From Seleniibacterium sp963677135 (lineage in GTDB: Bacteria > Desulfobacterota > Desulfuromonadia > Desulfuromonadales > Geopsychrobacteraceae), in assembly GCA_963677135.2 (NCBI GenBank), contig CAXXLS010000017.1, positions 744,001 through 808,000 of the forward strand: a stretch of DNA of 64,000 nt, read 5' to 3'. A program made the position numbers and the translations under genes. This document shows, piece by piece, positions 1 to 7,889 of this stretch. The notes under the pieces are model-generated. The model made no database searches and had not been told where the DNA came from. It saw nothing but the letters and a program-made list of their open reading frames with translations. The stretch's first letter is position 1; each line of letters begins with the position of its first letter.

Positions 1-881
1 AGCGACCTGCCTGGATAGGATCGGCGGATCTTCTGGAAAGGGTCGAAGGTCAGAAAGGTCAAGGTCCCGGTCGCGGTATCCAGATGGTCAGATCTGCCAA
101 CGGCTATCTTCTGCCAGGCCTCGGGGAACTGCTCCGACATTCTGCGCATGGCTCGGCTGGGCAGTATAAACCCCCATTCGTCGTCCGCCCGCAGGCCTTT
201 GAGCCAGTAGCCTTCCGGGTTAAGGAGCATGATGCTCTGGGATATGCGACCGTTGATGGCCGGTCTGATATCGTCAAGCAGAAGCTGGCCGAGATAATTG
301 AGAACAATGATTCCGCAGCATTGATTGTTCTCGTCATAGACCGGCGAGGAAAAGCGGATGACGGGGTTCAGGGGCTTTTCAATGGCCCCCTGCTCCATAT
401 TCAGATCGAAGGGGGAGACGTAGAGACTTCCGGGCGGAAGTCCGATGGCCTTCAGGTAATAATATCGACCACTTTTGTCCTGCAGTTTCTCCCGGGCGAT
501 GGCGACAGCATTGGTTCCGGTTTTGTCGATCCGCAGTTGTTCCATGCCCTGTGCGTTCAGGAAGCGGATCTGGTCATAGATTTGCCGGGCTTCTGAAAAT
601 GCGACAAGCTCCTGTTTCAGGCTCTCGGGGAAGGCCCCTGGGTCGCTGGCCGCAAGAGCCTTGAAGCCGTCGAGGTTGGTCAGGAAGTCGAGATCTGATG
701 CGATCCGGAGCAGGTGGCTCGAAATGGTTTCCTGCTGTCCCCGAAGGTTGGCCAGTTCGCGGGCCCGGTAGACCGCCAGGTCGGAACGGTAGTGGGCCTG
801 ATCAATAACCAGGGCGCCCACGACAAGAAGCATTGCAAGGGGCAGGAATAATTTAAAGAAGTGCCGTTTTTTGACTTTCAT
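1..881 (-). CDS. Membrane sensor protein with extracytoplasmic Cache-type domain (3' part outside window)
   Basis: Reading the minus strand from an ATG at 881, the frame stays open to the window edge (293 codons). It starts MKVKKRHFFK, then has one hydrophobic segment (about residues 8-25, LFLPLAMLLVVGALVI), a helical stretch, and a mixed alpha/beta region with features typical of periplasmic dCache/PDC sensor domains (YDQIRFLNAQGMEQLRID, a YYYLKAIG loop, RFSSPVYDENNQCCGIIVLNY). Such domains sit upstream of histidine kinase, GGDEF or chemoreceptor output modules. The output module is missing here, so the signalling class cannot be called. A good promoter lies about 100 nt upstream. No strong Shine-Dalgarno sequence is visible before the ATG, so the start is likely but not certain. 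The plus-strand frame over 84-596 is a shadow of this gene. Confidence 0.8.
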   Translation of the reverse strand, partial: MKVKKRHFFKLFLPLAMLLVVGALVIDQAHYRSDLAVYRARELANLRGQQETISSHLLRIASDLDFLTNLDGFKALAASDPGAFPESLKQELVAFSEARQIYDQIRFLNAQGMEQLRIDKTGTNAVAIAREKLQDKSGRYYYLKAIGLPPGSLYVSPFDLNMEQGAIEKPLNPVIRFSSPVYDENNQCCGIIVLNYLGQLLLDDIRPAINGRISQSIMLLNPEGYWLKGLRADDEWGFILPSRAMRRMSEQFPEAWQKIAVGRSDHLDTATGTLTFLTFDPFQKIRRSYPGRS

Positions 882-985
882 AATGACGTCGTGCCCGTTC
901 CAGAAAGCCGGGATAAATGATGAATTATCGGATGCTTTATGGGTTGAAAATCGTTGTGTCCCCCCTGTGCAAAAAATAGGCTCGG

Positions 986-1014
986 AGTATAGGGCCAGAA
1001 TCCCGGCATGACAA
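986..1014 (-). promoter_or_regulatory. Predicted sigma70 promoter of the Cache sensor gene
   Basis: On the minus strand, TTGTCA (1014-1009) and TATACT (991-986) are separated by exactly 17 nt. Each hexamer matches consensus at 5 of 6 positions. This leaves a leader of roughly 100 nt before the ATG at 881. Confidence 0.6.
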
Positions 1015-1071
1015 GCTCTTTAATATTAGAAAAGGGGCTGGAAAGGTGCGGAAGTCCGGGCCCCGGCCGAT

Positions 1072-4000
1072 TCAGGCATCGATAAAATCGATCCAGTCAA
1101 CCGTTAAGGTCGGTACCCCGAATTCCTCCTCGACTTTTCCTTTCAGAAGATAGGGGCGATGGCGTACCATTTTTCGGCAGAAACGGGCGTAGGCTCCCGG
1201 AAAAAAGGTTGCGTCATAGATGCCGGTGGTGTCTTCAAAGGAAATAAATTCCATGGGACGGCCGTTTTTGTCCTGGACGGTTTTTCCGGTGACCCACCAG
1301 CCGATCATGGTGATGTGACGACCGACCCAGCGCAGCATGTCGCAGGCTCTGACCGGTTTCAGGCGGGCGATCTGGGAGCGGTACAGGACCAGTGGATGAA
1401 AGGAGACCAGCATGCCGAGGGTCTCGAGCTCCTGGTCAAGGACAGTTCTGGCGTCATAAGGGGGCGGCTCCGGCAGGGCGGCTGCCGGAGCGCCGAACAG
1501 GGGCATCTGGCCGACTGAGGGCTGGCGGTTATGGCCGAGAAGCCGCCAGAGCAGGGTAGGGCGCCGTTGTTTTCCTTCCAGCTCGTCAAAACACCCTGCC
1601 TTGATCAGCAGCCGGGCATCGCTCTGATCGATTGTCACCCGGCCCATGAAATCGGCAAAGTCGTGAAATGGACCCCGGTCGTTCCGCTCGCTCAGCAGAC
1701 GGGTGACGGCCTGGCGACTGAGCCCGTTGATCTGCATCAGGCCGAGCCGCAGTTCTCTCTGCCTGCCGGTATAGTGATAGTCACTGTGATTGATGTCGGG
1801 CGGCAAGACCTCAAGCTGCATGCGCCGGGCTTCCGAAAGGTAGGCGAAAGGGGAATAGAACCCCCCCTGGTTGGAAATGACCGCAGCCATGAATTCGGCC
1901 GGATGGTTCGCCTTGAGATACGCCGACTTGCAACTGACCAGGGCGTAGGACGCCGAATGCGGTTTGCAGAATGAATAGCCGGCAAAGGACAGGATCTGCT
2001 CCCAGAGAGCATTGATGACGTTTTCGCCGACGCCATGTGCCAGGGCACCGCTGCGAAATCTCTGACGATAGTCTTCAAGGGTCTGGCGCCTGTCCTTCTT
2101 GCTGACGATTTTGCGCAGCTGGTCGCCTTCTCCGGCGGAAAATCCGGCCAGAGCCATACTGATCTGGGTGATCTGTTCCTGGTAGATGGCAATGCCGTAG
2201 GTCTCTCCAAGAACATCGGTCAGCAGCGGATGGAGATGCTGCCAGGACCGTCCGTGCATGCGGGCGAGAAATTCAAGAATAAAACGATTGGCCGCGGGGC
2301 GGATGATGGACGAGGCCATCACCAGGTGTTCGAACAGGTCGCGCTGGTCATCGCAGGGGTTGTCCTGCCACATGCGCTTGAGCAGCAGGCGGGTGGCCGG
2401 GGATTCGATATAGAAGCAGCCCATGGTTTCGCCGCTCTTGATCAGGTTCCGGGTTTTCCCATCCTGCAGAGGCTGCCAGCTGGCGTAATCGATCTGTCTG
2501 CCGGTGTTGCGCCTGACGGCCACCAGGGCGTCCCGAATGACGGCCAGGGAGCGATTGCCCAGGATGTCGATCTTGACCAGTCCGCTCTGCTCGGCCTGGT
2601 CCTTTTCCCATTGGATAACCGGCAGCCCCTTGGCGCTGATCTCGACCGGAACGTAGCGACGGATGTCGTCCGGGACGATGACGATGCCGCCGCAGTGCAG
2701 CGACAGGTGGCGCAGCTGACCCTTCAGGCGCCGGGCCAGGCGCAGTACGTTCTGCCAGTCTTCACTGAAGGTTTCGCCGTGAAACAACGGGTGCGTGGCC
2801 ACGGCGCCGGCGCTCTGGTCGGCTTTCCAGTAGCCGGAGATACGCTCGGTCAGGGCCTTGATCTCGGCATCGGGAAAGCCGAATACCTTGGCTACTTCGC
2901 GAATCGCCGAGCGTCCCTTGAACCCGATCTGGTTGGCGACCATGGCGGCGCGCCGGGCGCCGTAACGGGCAAAGGCAAAATCGAGGATGGCATCCCGCTC
3001 GTCCCAGGGGAAGTCGATGTCGATATCGGGCGGATCCTGACGGTCTTCATTCAGGAAACGCTCAAAAAAGAGATTGTGGGCGATGGGGTCGACGTGGGTG
3101 ATGCCGAGGCAGTAGGCAACCAGCGACGCGGCGGCGCTCCCCCGGCCGCAGGTGCGGGGACACTGGCGGGCCAGTTCCTCGACCACCAGAAAATAATGCG
3201 CAAAACCTTTCTCGCGGATCAGGCGCAGCTCCTTCTGCAGGCGCTCCTCGATTCGCGGGGTGATCTGCCGGTAACGCCAGGCGGCACCGTCGCGGGCGCG
3301 CGTCTCCAGCAGCTGGTAGGCTTCCGCCTCGCTCCGGCCGCGAAAACTCGGGAAGACCAGGGTGAAGTCCCAGCGGTGCTGGCAGTCCTCCGCGATCTTC
3401 AGGGTGTTGGTCAGCGCCTGGGGACAGTGGGGGAAATAATCGGCCAGTCGGGCCGGACTGTAAAGGCGGTCGCAGTCACGTGCGGTCTGCTCCGAAGCCA
3501 GCCTGCTGAAGGTCGTATTGAGGGCGATGGCGCGCAGCAGCTGGTGAATTTCGTAATCGCCGTCCTCCAGCAGTACGGCCCGGCTGGTGGCGACCGGCGG
3601 CAGGTTCAGGTTTTTGGCGAGGACCAGCGCCTGATGCATCTGGTGTCCAGGAGACAGTTCCACGTACAGATGTTCATCCGTCTGACCGCGCAACCTGGTC
3701 AGCAGGTGTTTCTGGTCGCTGAGGACAGTCAGCCCGCGGTGGTAATGAGGCAGGCGCCCGGATAGTGAAAAATCGGCGCGGCAGTGCAGTTCGGACAACA
3801 GGCGGCAGAGGTTGGCATAGCCCTCCTCGTTGCGCACCAGCAGTACGGCGCGTTCCCCGTGGTGACAGGCTTCGCAGCCGATCACGGGCCTTAAACCGTA
3901 GTGATCGGCGCAGGTGAGAAAGCGGGGGATGCCGTACAGGCCGTTGCGGTCGGTCAGGGCCAGGGTGGTGATCCCCATGTCCCGGGCTGAGCGGCAGATG

Positions 4001-4077
4001 TCCTCGAGGGAACGGACGCCCCATTGGGGGGAGAACGCGGAATGAAGGTGAAGGGGAGCGTAGTTTATTGTGCTCAT
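1072..4077 (-). CDS. dnaE2: Error-prone DNA polymerase III alpha subunit DnaE2
   Basis: A C-family DNA polymerase of 1001 residues, the usual DnaE2 length, predicted to do translesion synthesis in the SOS response. The order is an N-terminal PHP domain (HLHSAFS near residue 11, LALTDRNGLYGIPRF), the palm with the catalytic aspartate motif PDIDIDF, the fingers and thumb, an HhH region (LMQINGLSRQAVTRLL), and a C-terminal OB fold (ITMIGWWVTGKT). QMPLF at residues 857-861 resembles a beta-clamp-binding peptide. It is the last gene of lexA-imuB-dnaE2: its ATG overlaps the imuB stop by 4 nt (ATGA), indicating translational coupling. Assignment to DnaE2 rather than replicative DnaE rests on length and on the cassette context. 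Confidence 0.93.
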   Translation of the reverse strand: MSTINYAPLHLHSAFSPQWGVRSLEDICRSARDMGITTLALTDRNGLYGIPRFLTCADHYGLRPVIGCEACHHGERAVLLVRNEEGYANLCRLLSELHCRADFSLSGRLPHYHRGLTVLSDQKHLLTRLRGQTDEHLYVELSPGHQMHQALVLAKNLNLPPVATSRAVLLEDGDYEIHQLLRAIALNTTFSRLASEQTARDCDRLYSPARLADYFPHCPQALTNTLKIAEDCQHRWDFTLVFPSFRGRSEAEAYQLLETRARDGAAWRYRQITPRIEERLQKELRLIREKGFAHYFLVVEELARQCPRTCGRGSAAASLVAYCLGITHVDPIAHNLFFERFLNEDRQDPPDIDIDFPWDERDAILDFAFARYGARRAAMVANQIGFKGRSAIREVAKVFGFPDAEIKALTERISGYWKADQSAGAVATHPLFHGETFSEDWQNVLRLARRLKGQLRHLSLHCGGIVIVPDDIRRYVPVEISAKGLPVIQWEKDQAEQSGLVKIDILGNRSLAVIRDALVAVRRNTGRQIDYASWQPLQDGKTRNLIKSGETMGCFYIESPATRLLLKRMWQDNPCDDQRDLFEHLVMASSIIRPAANRFILEFLARMHGRSWQHLHPLLTDVLGETYGIAIYQEQITQISMALAGFSAGEGDQLRKIVSKKDRRQTLEDYRQRFRSGALAHGVGENVINALWEQILSFAGYSFCKPHSASYALVSCKSAYLKANHPAEFMAAVISNQGGFYSPFAYLSEARRMQLEVLPPDINHSDYHYTGRQRELRLGLMQINGLSRQAVTRLLSERNDRGPFHDFADFMGRVTIDQSDARLLIKAGCFDELEGKQRRPTLLWRLLGHNRQPSVGQMPLFGAPAAALPEPPPYDARTVLDQELETLGMLVSFHPLVLYRSQIARLKPVRACDMLRWVGRHITMIGWWVTGKTVQDKNGRPMEFISFEDTTGIYDATFFPGAYARFCRKMVRHRPYLLKGKVEEEFGVPTLTVDWIDFIDA

Positions 4078-5240
4078 GCGATCAGGACCTGCCCGCGCTG
4101 GACGACCTGCATACCGTACTTGCTGCGAAGCTGGTCCAGGGTCTGCTGCAGGGCCTGCTGGCGCAGCGAGGGGGCGGCGTCAGCAAAGAGGGACGCCTGC
4201 CGGTCGGGATGTTCCAGCTCGCGACAGCAGAGCCTGAGTCCTTTAATTCTGATCCGCCTGCGGCACAGCTCCCTGAAAAGCTGGTCCGCCTCCCGGTAGA
4301 GGAGCAGGTCGTGATTGCCGGGTGTGGCGAGCTGACGGCCCTGTTTGCAGCTGATGCCGTCGGCATAGTGAACGGTCAGATCCAGACTGGCGGCCGCGCG
4401 GTTGATCTGGCGCAGGCGGATGCCGCAGGTTTCAACCAGCCGGCAGAGCTCCGCCGACAGGACCCGGGTATCGTTCTCCTCGCGTGACAGAAAACTTTCC
4501 GAGCTGATTTCAGGAGACTGGCGTGGCGGAGTGACCGGGGCCGGGTCCCGCCCCAGGGCCCGCTGCTGAACCAGGGGCGCAAAGGGTCCGAAGACCAGAC
4601 GCAGCTGGACCAGGGTGAGCGCGGCAAGTTCGCCGATCCGGCGCAGGTTGAGCTCCTGCAGCAGCAGGTTTTCGCGGACCGCTCCGATTCCCGGCAGAAC
4701 CCGGACCGGAAGCGGAGCGATAAAGGACTGTTCCGCGCCGCGCAGCACGTCACAGACCCCGGGGCGTTCCAGGCAGCCGGCGGCAATGCGGGAGACCAGC
4801 TTGTTGCCGGCAACGCCCAGGGTGGCGGTGAGGCGCAGCCTTTTTTCGAGCTCTTGTTCCAGGCGCATGGCGACATCCCGGCCTGGTCCGAGCAGTCGGC
4901 GTGATCCGGTCAGGTCGATGAACAGGCGCCCGGCAGGGTGCAGTTCGATCAACGGTGAATAGTGCCCCACCAGTTTGTGCAGAGCCCGGTCCGCGCGAGC
5001 CAGAAGCTGCGCATCCGGCGGCAGGGTCAGCAGGGCCGGGCACAGGCTGCGGGCCCGGCGGACGGTCATGCCGCAGATGACACCTTCGGCGGCGGCTTCT
5101 GCCGATGCGGCCTGGATAATGGCCCGGTCCGACAGCCCCGGCGCGATGGCGACCGGGCGTTGTCGTAACGAGGAGTCGACCACGCGGGCCACCGCGATGG
5201 GGTAGGCGGGGATGGCCAGATGCAGAATATCGCGATTCAT
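4074..5240 (-). CDS. imuB: ImuB-like Y-family polymerase homologue, catalytically inactive
   Basis: A Y-family (DinB/UmuC/ImuB) protein of 388 residues. The start is the ATG at 5240, which overlaps the lexA stop as ATGA; a TTG six bases upstream is less likely. The first catalytic motif, IDMD in DinB, reads LAIP (residues 8-11). The second, SLDEAYLD, is replaced in the segment LHPAGRLFIDLTG, so the metal-binding Asp and Glu are absent. This is the hallmark of ImuB, which acts as an adaptor linking DnaE2 to the sliding clamp. QASLF at residues 348-352 matches the clamp-binding consensus, and the C-terminal tail is rich in Gln, Leu and Arg. No imuA gene lies in the operon. The little-finger region (about 235-345) is present. 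Confidence 0.87.
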   Translation of the reverse strand: MNRDILHLAIPAYPIAVARVVDSSLRQRPVAIAPGLSDRAIIQAASAEAAAEGVICGMTVRRARSLCPALLTLPPDAQLLARADRALHKLVGHYSPLIELHPAGRLFIDLTGSRRLLGPGRDVAMRLEQELEKRLRLTATLGVAGNKLVSRIAAGCLERPGVCDVLRGAEQSFIAPLPVRVLPGIGAVRENLLLQELNLRRIGELAALTLVQLRLVFGPFAPLVQQRALGRDPAPVTPPRQSPEISSESFLSREENDTRVLSAELCRLVETCGIRLRQINRAAASLDLTVHYADGISCKQGRQLATPGNHDLLLYREADQLFRELCRRRIRIKGLRLCCRELEHPDRQASLFADAAPSLRQQALQQTLDQLRSKYGMQVVQRGQVLIA

Positions 5241-5839
5241 CGACAATGACGAATCACCCCGACCACAATGCCTTCTATGCGGAAATCCTGGTCGTGAGCG
5301 ATCCGTATCGGTTCCATGGCGGGATTGGCCGGGTGCAGTTCTATCTGCCGGTCCCTCTGTACCAGCCGCTTGACGGTCGCCTCGCCATCGATCAGGGCGA
5401 CGACGGTCTGCCCCGAATTGGCCTGGGACTGCTTGCGAACGACGACATAATCACCGTCGAGGATACCGTCGCCGATCATCGAATCGCCTGCGACCTTCAG
5501 GACGAAGTTTTCGCCGCCGCCGACCATTGACACCGGCACGTCGATGGTGTCGGGGGTGGCGATCGCTTCAATCGGCCTGCCGGCAGCCACCCGGCCGACC
5601 AGAGGCAGTTCCGCTTCCTGGCTTTCAGGTTTCAGCAGCTTCAGTCCGCGCCGGGCGTTCCAGTCTTTGGCGAGGACGCCTTCGCGCTGCAGGCGGACCA
5701 GATAGTTCTGCACGGTTCCCAGGGATCTCCAGCCGAACGCCTTGGCGATTTCCTGCTGGGAGGGCGGATAGCCATGCTGGTCGTTGAAGCTCTGGATATA
5801 GTCGCAGACCGCTTTCTGCTTTGGGGTCAATGGGCTCAT
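5237..5839 (-). CDS. lexA: LexA-family SOS repressor
   Basis: 200 residues with canonical LexA layout: an N-terminal winged helix-turn-helix (PPSQQEIAKAFGWRSLGTVQNYLVRL is the recognition region, residues 25-50) and a C-terminal S24 autoprotease. The cleavage site is A86-G87 in RVAAG, the nucleophile is S120 in GDSM, and the general base is K157 in EATVKRL. RecA filaments on single-stranded DNA would trigger self-cleavage and derepress the operon. It is the first gene of the overlapping lexA-imuB-dnaE2 unit and has a GGAGAG Shine-Dalgarno sequence. The recognition helix is unlike that of E. coli LexA, in keeping with the non-enterobacterial candidate operator in its promoter. It may be a cassette-specific second LexA; the rest of the genome would have to be seen to know. 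Confidence 0.93.
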   Translation of the reverse strand: MSPLTPKQKAVCDYIQSFNDQHGYPPSQQEIAKAFGWRSLGTVQNYLVRLQREGVLAKDWNARRGLKLLKPESQEAELPLVGRVAAGRPIEAIATPDTIDVPVSMVGGGENFVLKVAGDSMIGDGILDGDYVVVRKQSQANSGQTVVALIDGEATVKRLVQRDRQIELHPANPAMEPIRIAHDQDFRIEGIVVGVIRHCR

Positions 5840-5871
5840 GATGTCTCTCCTTGATCTGTTTCTGCCATATC

Positions 5872-5900
5872 AGGATAAGCGTAAGTTTTGCGTAAGTCAA
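5872..5900 (-). promoter_or_regulatory. lexA-imuB-dnaE2 promoter with candidate LexA operator
   Basis: On the minus strand, TTGACT (5900-5895) and TATCCT (5877-5872) are 17 nt apart. The spacer region is filled by a perfect direct repeat, plus strand gcgtaag-tttt-gcgtaag at 5879-5896: two 7-bp units with an 11-bp period, about one helical turn. A direct repeat placed across the core promoter of a lexA gene is the expected position for autorepression. The operator role is inference. Confidence 0.6.
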
Positions 5901-6014
5901 GAAGAGTCACAGCCTCGTTCGGCCCTTGAAGACTCTTGGAATGATATGCCGTTGCGGAGAGGAGGATTGTGTAAGTATTTGAACTGTTTTTGTTTTATCT
6001 TTTCGAGTTTTTGA

Positions 6015-6043
6015 TTGACAGGGGCGGATTGCTTTTCTACAAC
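6015..6043 (+). promoter_or_regulatory. Predicted aroD promoter
   Basis: A perfect TTGACA (6015-6020), a 17-nt spacer and TACAAC (6038-6043; 4 of 6 match). It lies about 100 nt upstream of the aroD start. Confidence 0.5.
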
Positions 6044-6151
6044 GAAGGAAACCATTTTGTCATGACAGTCCGAAAAGAGGGGATTCGCTTCCGCAGACCA
6101 GGTGTTCCCGGGGCAGGATCCTTTTATTCACTACCGAGTTGGAGAGGTCAA

Positions 6152-6916
6152 ATGAAGACAGTAAACGTCAAAGGTGTCGTCTTTGGAGAGGGTATCCCGA
6201 AAATCTGCGTACCCATTGTCGCCGAAACGAAGGCGGCGATTGTCGAAGAGGCCGAAAGCTTCAAGGAGATTCACGTCGATGTCGTCGAATGGCGGGTCGA
6301 CTGGTTTAAAGGCGTCGAGGATTCCGCCCAGGTCGTCGACGTTCTGAAGGACCTGCTGCCGGCCCTTGACGGGGTCCCCCTGCTGTTTACCTTCAGAACC
6401 AAAAACGAAGGGGGCAACCATGCCATGTCCGCCGAGAAGTATCTGCAGCTCAACCTCGACATCATCGCCAGCGGTCTGGTTGACATGATCGATGTCGAGA
6501 TCTTTATCGGCGACGACATCGTCAGGGACCTGATCGCCGCCGCCCATGCCAAAGACATCAAGGTGGTCGGCTCGAATCACGACTTCGACAAGACCCCGGC
6601 CAGGGACGATATCATCTACCGGCTGCGCAAGATGCAGGACATGGACGCGGATATTCCCAAGATCGCCGTCATGCCCACCTGTGCGCTGGATGTACTGACC
6701 CTGCTGGAAGCCACCACAGTCATGAAGGAACAGTACGCCGACCGCCCGATCATCACCATGTCGATGGCGGGGCAGGGTGTTATCAGCCGCCTGGCCTGCG
6801 AGATCTTCGGGTCCTGTCTGACCTTCGGCGCCGCCAGGAAAGCTTCGGCGCCGGGCCAGATCGGGGTCAATGATCTCTACGACACCCTGAACCTGATCCA
6901 CAGAAGTTCACAGTAG
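6152..6916 (+). CDS. aroD: Type I 3-dehydroquinate dehydratase
   Basis: 254 residues, the normal size for class I dehydroquinase, which dehydrates 3-dehydroquinate to 3-dehydroshikimate by a Schiff base in the shikimate pathway. The active-site residues can be numbered exactly as in the Salmonella enzyme: E46 and R48 (EWRVDW), R82 and E86 (FTFRTKNEGG), H143 (GSNHDF), Schiff-base K170 (IPKIAVMP), R213 and Q236. This supports the ATG at 6152, which has ggagagg 4 nt upstream, over the longer frame from 5990. It stands alone between the divergent SOS operon and its own terminator. Confidence 0.96.
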   Translation: MKTVNVKGVVFGEGIPKICVPIVAETKAAIVEEAESFKEIHVDVVEWRVDWFKGVEDSAQVVDVLKDLLPALDGVPLLFTFRTKNEGGNHAMSAEKYLQLNLDIIASGLVDMIDVEIFIGDDIVRDLIAAAHAKDIKVVGSNHDFDKTPARDDIIYRLRKMQDMDADIPKIAVMPTCALDVLTLLEATTVMKEQYADRPIITMSMAGQGVISRLACEIFGSCLTFGAARKASAPGQIGVNDLYDTLNLIHRSSQ

Positions 6917-6980
6917 CCGTCACGACGCCGGTCCGGCCCGTCGGCGCAGGGCCCCGGAATTTCCCATGTTTCCTGCTGTT

Positions 6981-7009
6981 AAGCCCCGTCCTGCGACGGG
7001 GCTTTTTCT
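6981..7009 (+). terminator. Rho-independent terminator after aroD
   Basis: A perfect 10-bp stem, aagccccgtc/gacggggctt (6981-6990 and 6995-7004), with a ctgc loop, running into a T-rich tail. Confidence 0.9.
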
Positions 7010-7020
7010 CATCGTCTTCG

Positions 7021-7090
7021 AACTATCAAATGACTATTCGCCGATTATGTGATAGAAGGTGTCGTTCTGGTTTTAAGATTTTTGATAGTT
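7021..7090. repeat. Inverted repeat upstream of the recombinase-like gene
   Basis: A perfect 10-bp inverted repeat, aactatcaaa (7021-7030) and tttgatagtt (7081-7090), separated by 50 bp. It ends about 70 bp before the serine-recombinase-like gene. It could be an operator pair or a recombination site; only the repeat itself is seen. Confidence 0.55.
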
Positions 7091-7161
7091 GGCGACCATC
7101 CCGAAACATCGGATGGCCTTACCGGCGGTTTTCAGGTTGGAAACTGAGTAATGGGGACATA

Positions 7162-7875
7162 ATGGGACATCTTTACGGATACGCCGTGGCCAGTCTGCGC
7201 AACCAGGATCTCAGCGCCCAGCTTAAGGAGATGCGGCAGGCCGGGGTCAAGAACGTTTTCCAGGAAACCCTGGCCTCCATCGACGCGGAACGGCCCGAAT
7301 TCGGCAAGCTGATGACGTCTGTGCGCGCCGGGGACACCATCGTCGTTACGCGGATTGACCGGATCGCCCGGAATACCCGGCATTTTCTGGACATCACCCA
7401 GGATCTGAATCGCAGAGGGATCTGCCTGAGGGTGCTGGGCATCCAGCTGAATACCTCGACGGAAAACGGTCAGATGATGCTGTCCATGCTGCGGGCCATT
7501 GCCGAATTCGAACGGGAACTGCTGCTGGAGCGCCAGAAAGAAGGGATCGAAAAAGCCAAGCTGGCCGGTAAATTCAAGGGCCGCAAGGCAACGGCCCGGG
7601 CCAAATCGGACAAGGTGCTTAAGCTGCTGGAAAAAGGGCTGACGCGCCAGCAGGTGGCCGACAAGCTCAAGATCGGGGTGGCGTCTGTGTACCGGATTTT
7701 AAAAGAGAGCAAGGAGCAGTCCGCCCAGCCGGCTAAGCGGAAAGTCACGGTCAGGGTGAAAGCGAAAAAGACCGCCGCAAAACCGGTCGGCAAGGCCAAA
7801 GCCAGGACCAGAAAGCAGGTGGATAGCGTTCAAAAAGAACAGCCTGTGGTCGATGATCAGCTCACCCTGTTTTAG
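7162..7875 (+). CDS. Atypical serine recombinase (resolvase/invertase family)
   Basis: 237 residues from the ATG at 7162 (gggga just upstream); the frame extends back to 7030 without family similarity. Residues 1-140 are a resolvase catalytic domain with S11 in GYAVAS, the ERPEF segment, and the IDRIARNTR motif that holds two catalytic arginines. A helix-turn-helix follows (LTRQQVADKLKIGVASVYRIL). The Arg that normally precedes the serine (GYARVS) is Val9. The tail is Lys/Ala-rich and histone H1-like (VKAKKTAAKPVGKAKARTRK) and ends DQLTLF, a good match to a beta-clamp-binding peptide. No transposon ends are visible. It may be a domesticated or regulatory DNA-binding member of the family. Confidence 0.85.
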   Translation: MGHLYGYAVASLRNQDLSAQLKEMRQAGVKNVFQETLASIDAERPEFGKLMTSVRAGDTIVVTRIDRIARNTRHFLDITQDLNRRGICLRVLGIQLNTSTENGQMMLSMLRAIAEFERELLLERQKEGIEKAKLAGKFKGRKATARAKSDKVLKLLEKGLTRQQVADKLKIGVASVYRILKESKEQSAQPAKRKVTVRVKAKKTAAKPVGKAKARTRKQVDSVQKEQPVVDDQLTLF

Positions 7876-7889
7876 AGGGGCATGAACCC

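Larger units (their letters stand above)
5840..6151. other. Intergenic region between divergent lexA and aroD
   Basis: 312 bp without a credible gene. It holds the lexA promoter and direct repeat at its left side, the aroD promoter at 6015-6043, and the aroD ribosome-binding site (ggagagg, 6141-6147). The aroD frame is open upstream from 5990, but that extension encodes no AroD-like sequence. Confidence 0.6.

Noticed and set aside
1050..1070. GC palindrome ccgggccccgg after dnaE2 as a terminator
   Set aside because: Too short, with no T run on either strand.
2035..3765. Plus-strand open frame of 576 codons
   Set aside because: It is antisense to dnaE2, which has full polymerase motifs, and shows no recognisable domain.
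5990..6151. 54-codon N-terminal extension of aroD
   Set aside because: Active-site residues fall at canonical family numbers when the ATG at 6152 is used, and a good ribosome-binding site precedes that ATG.
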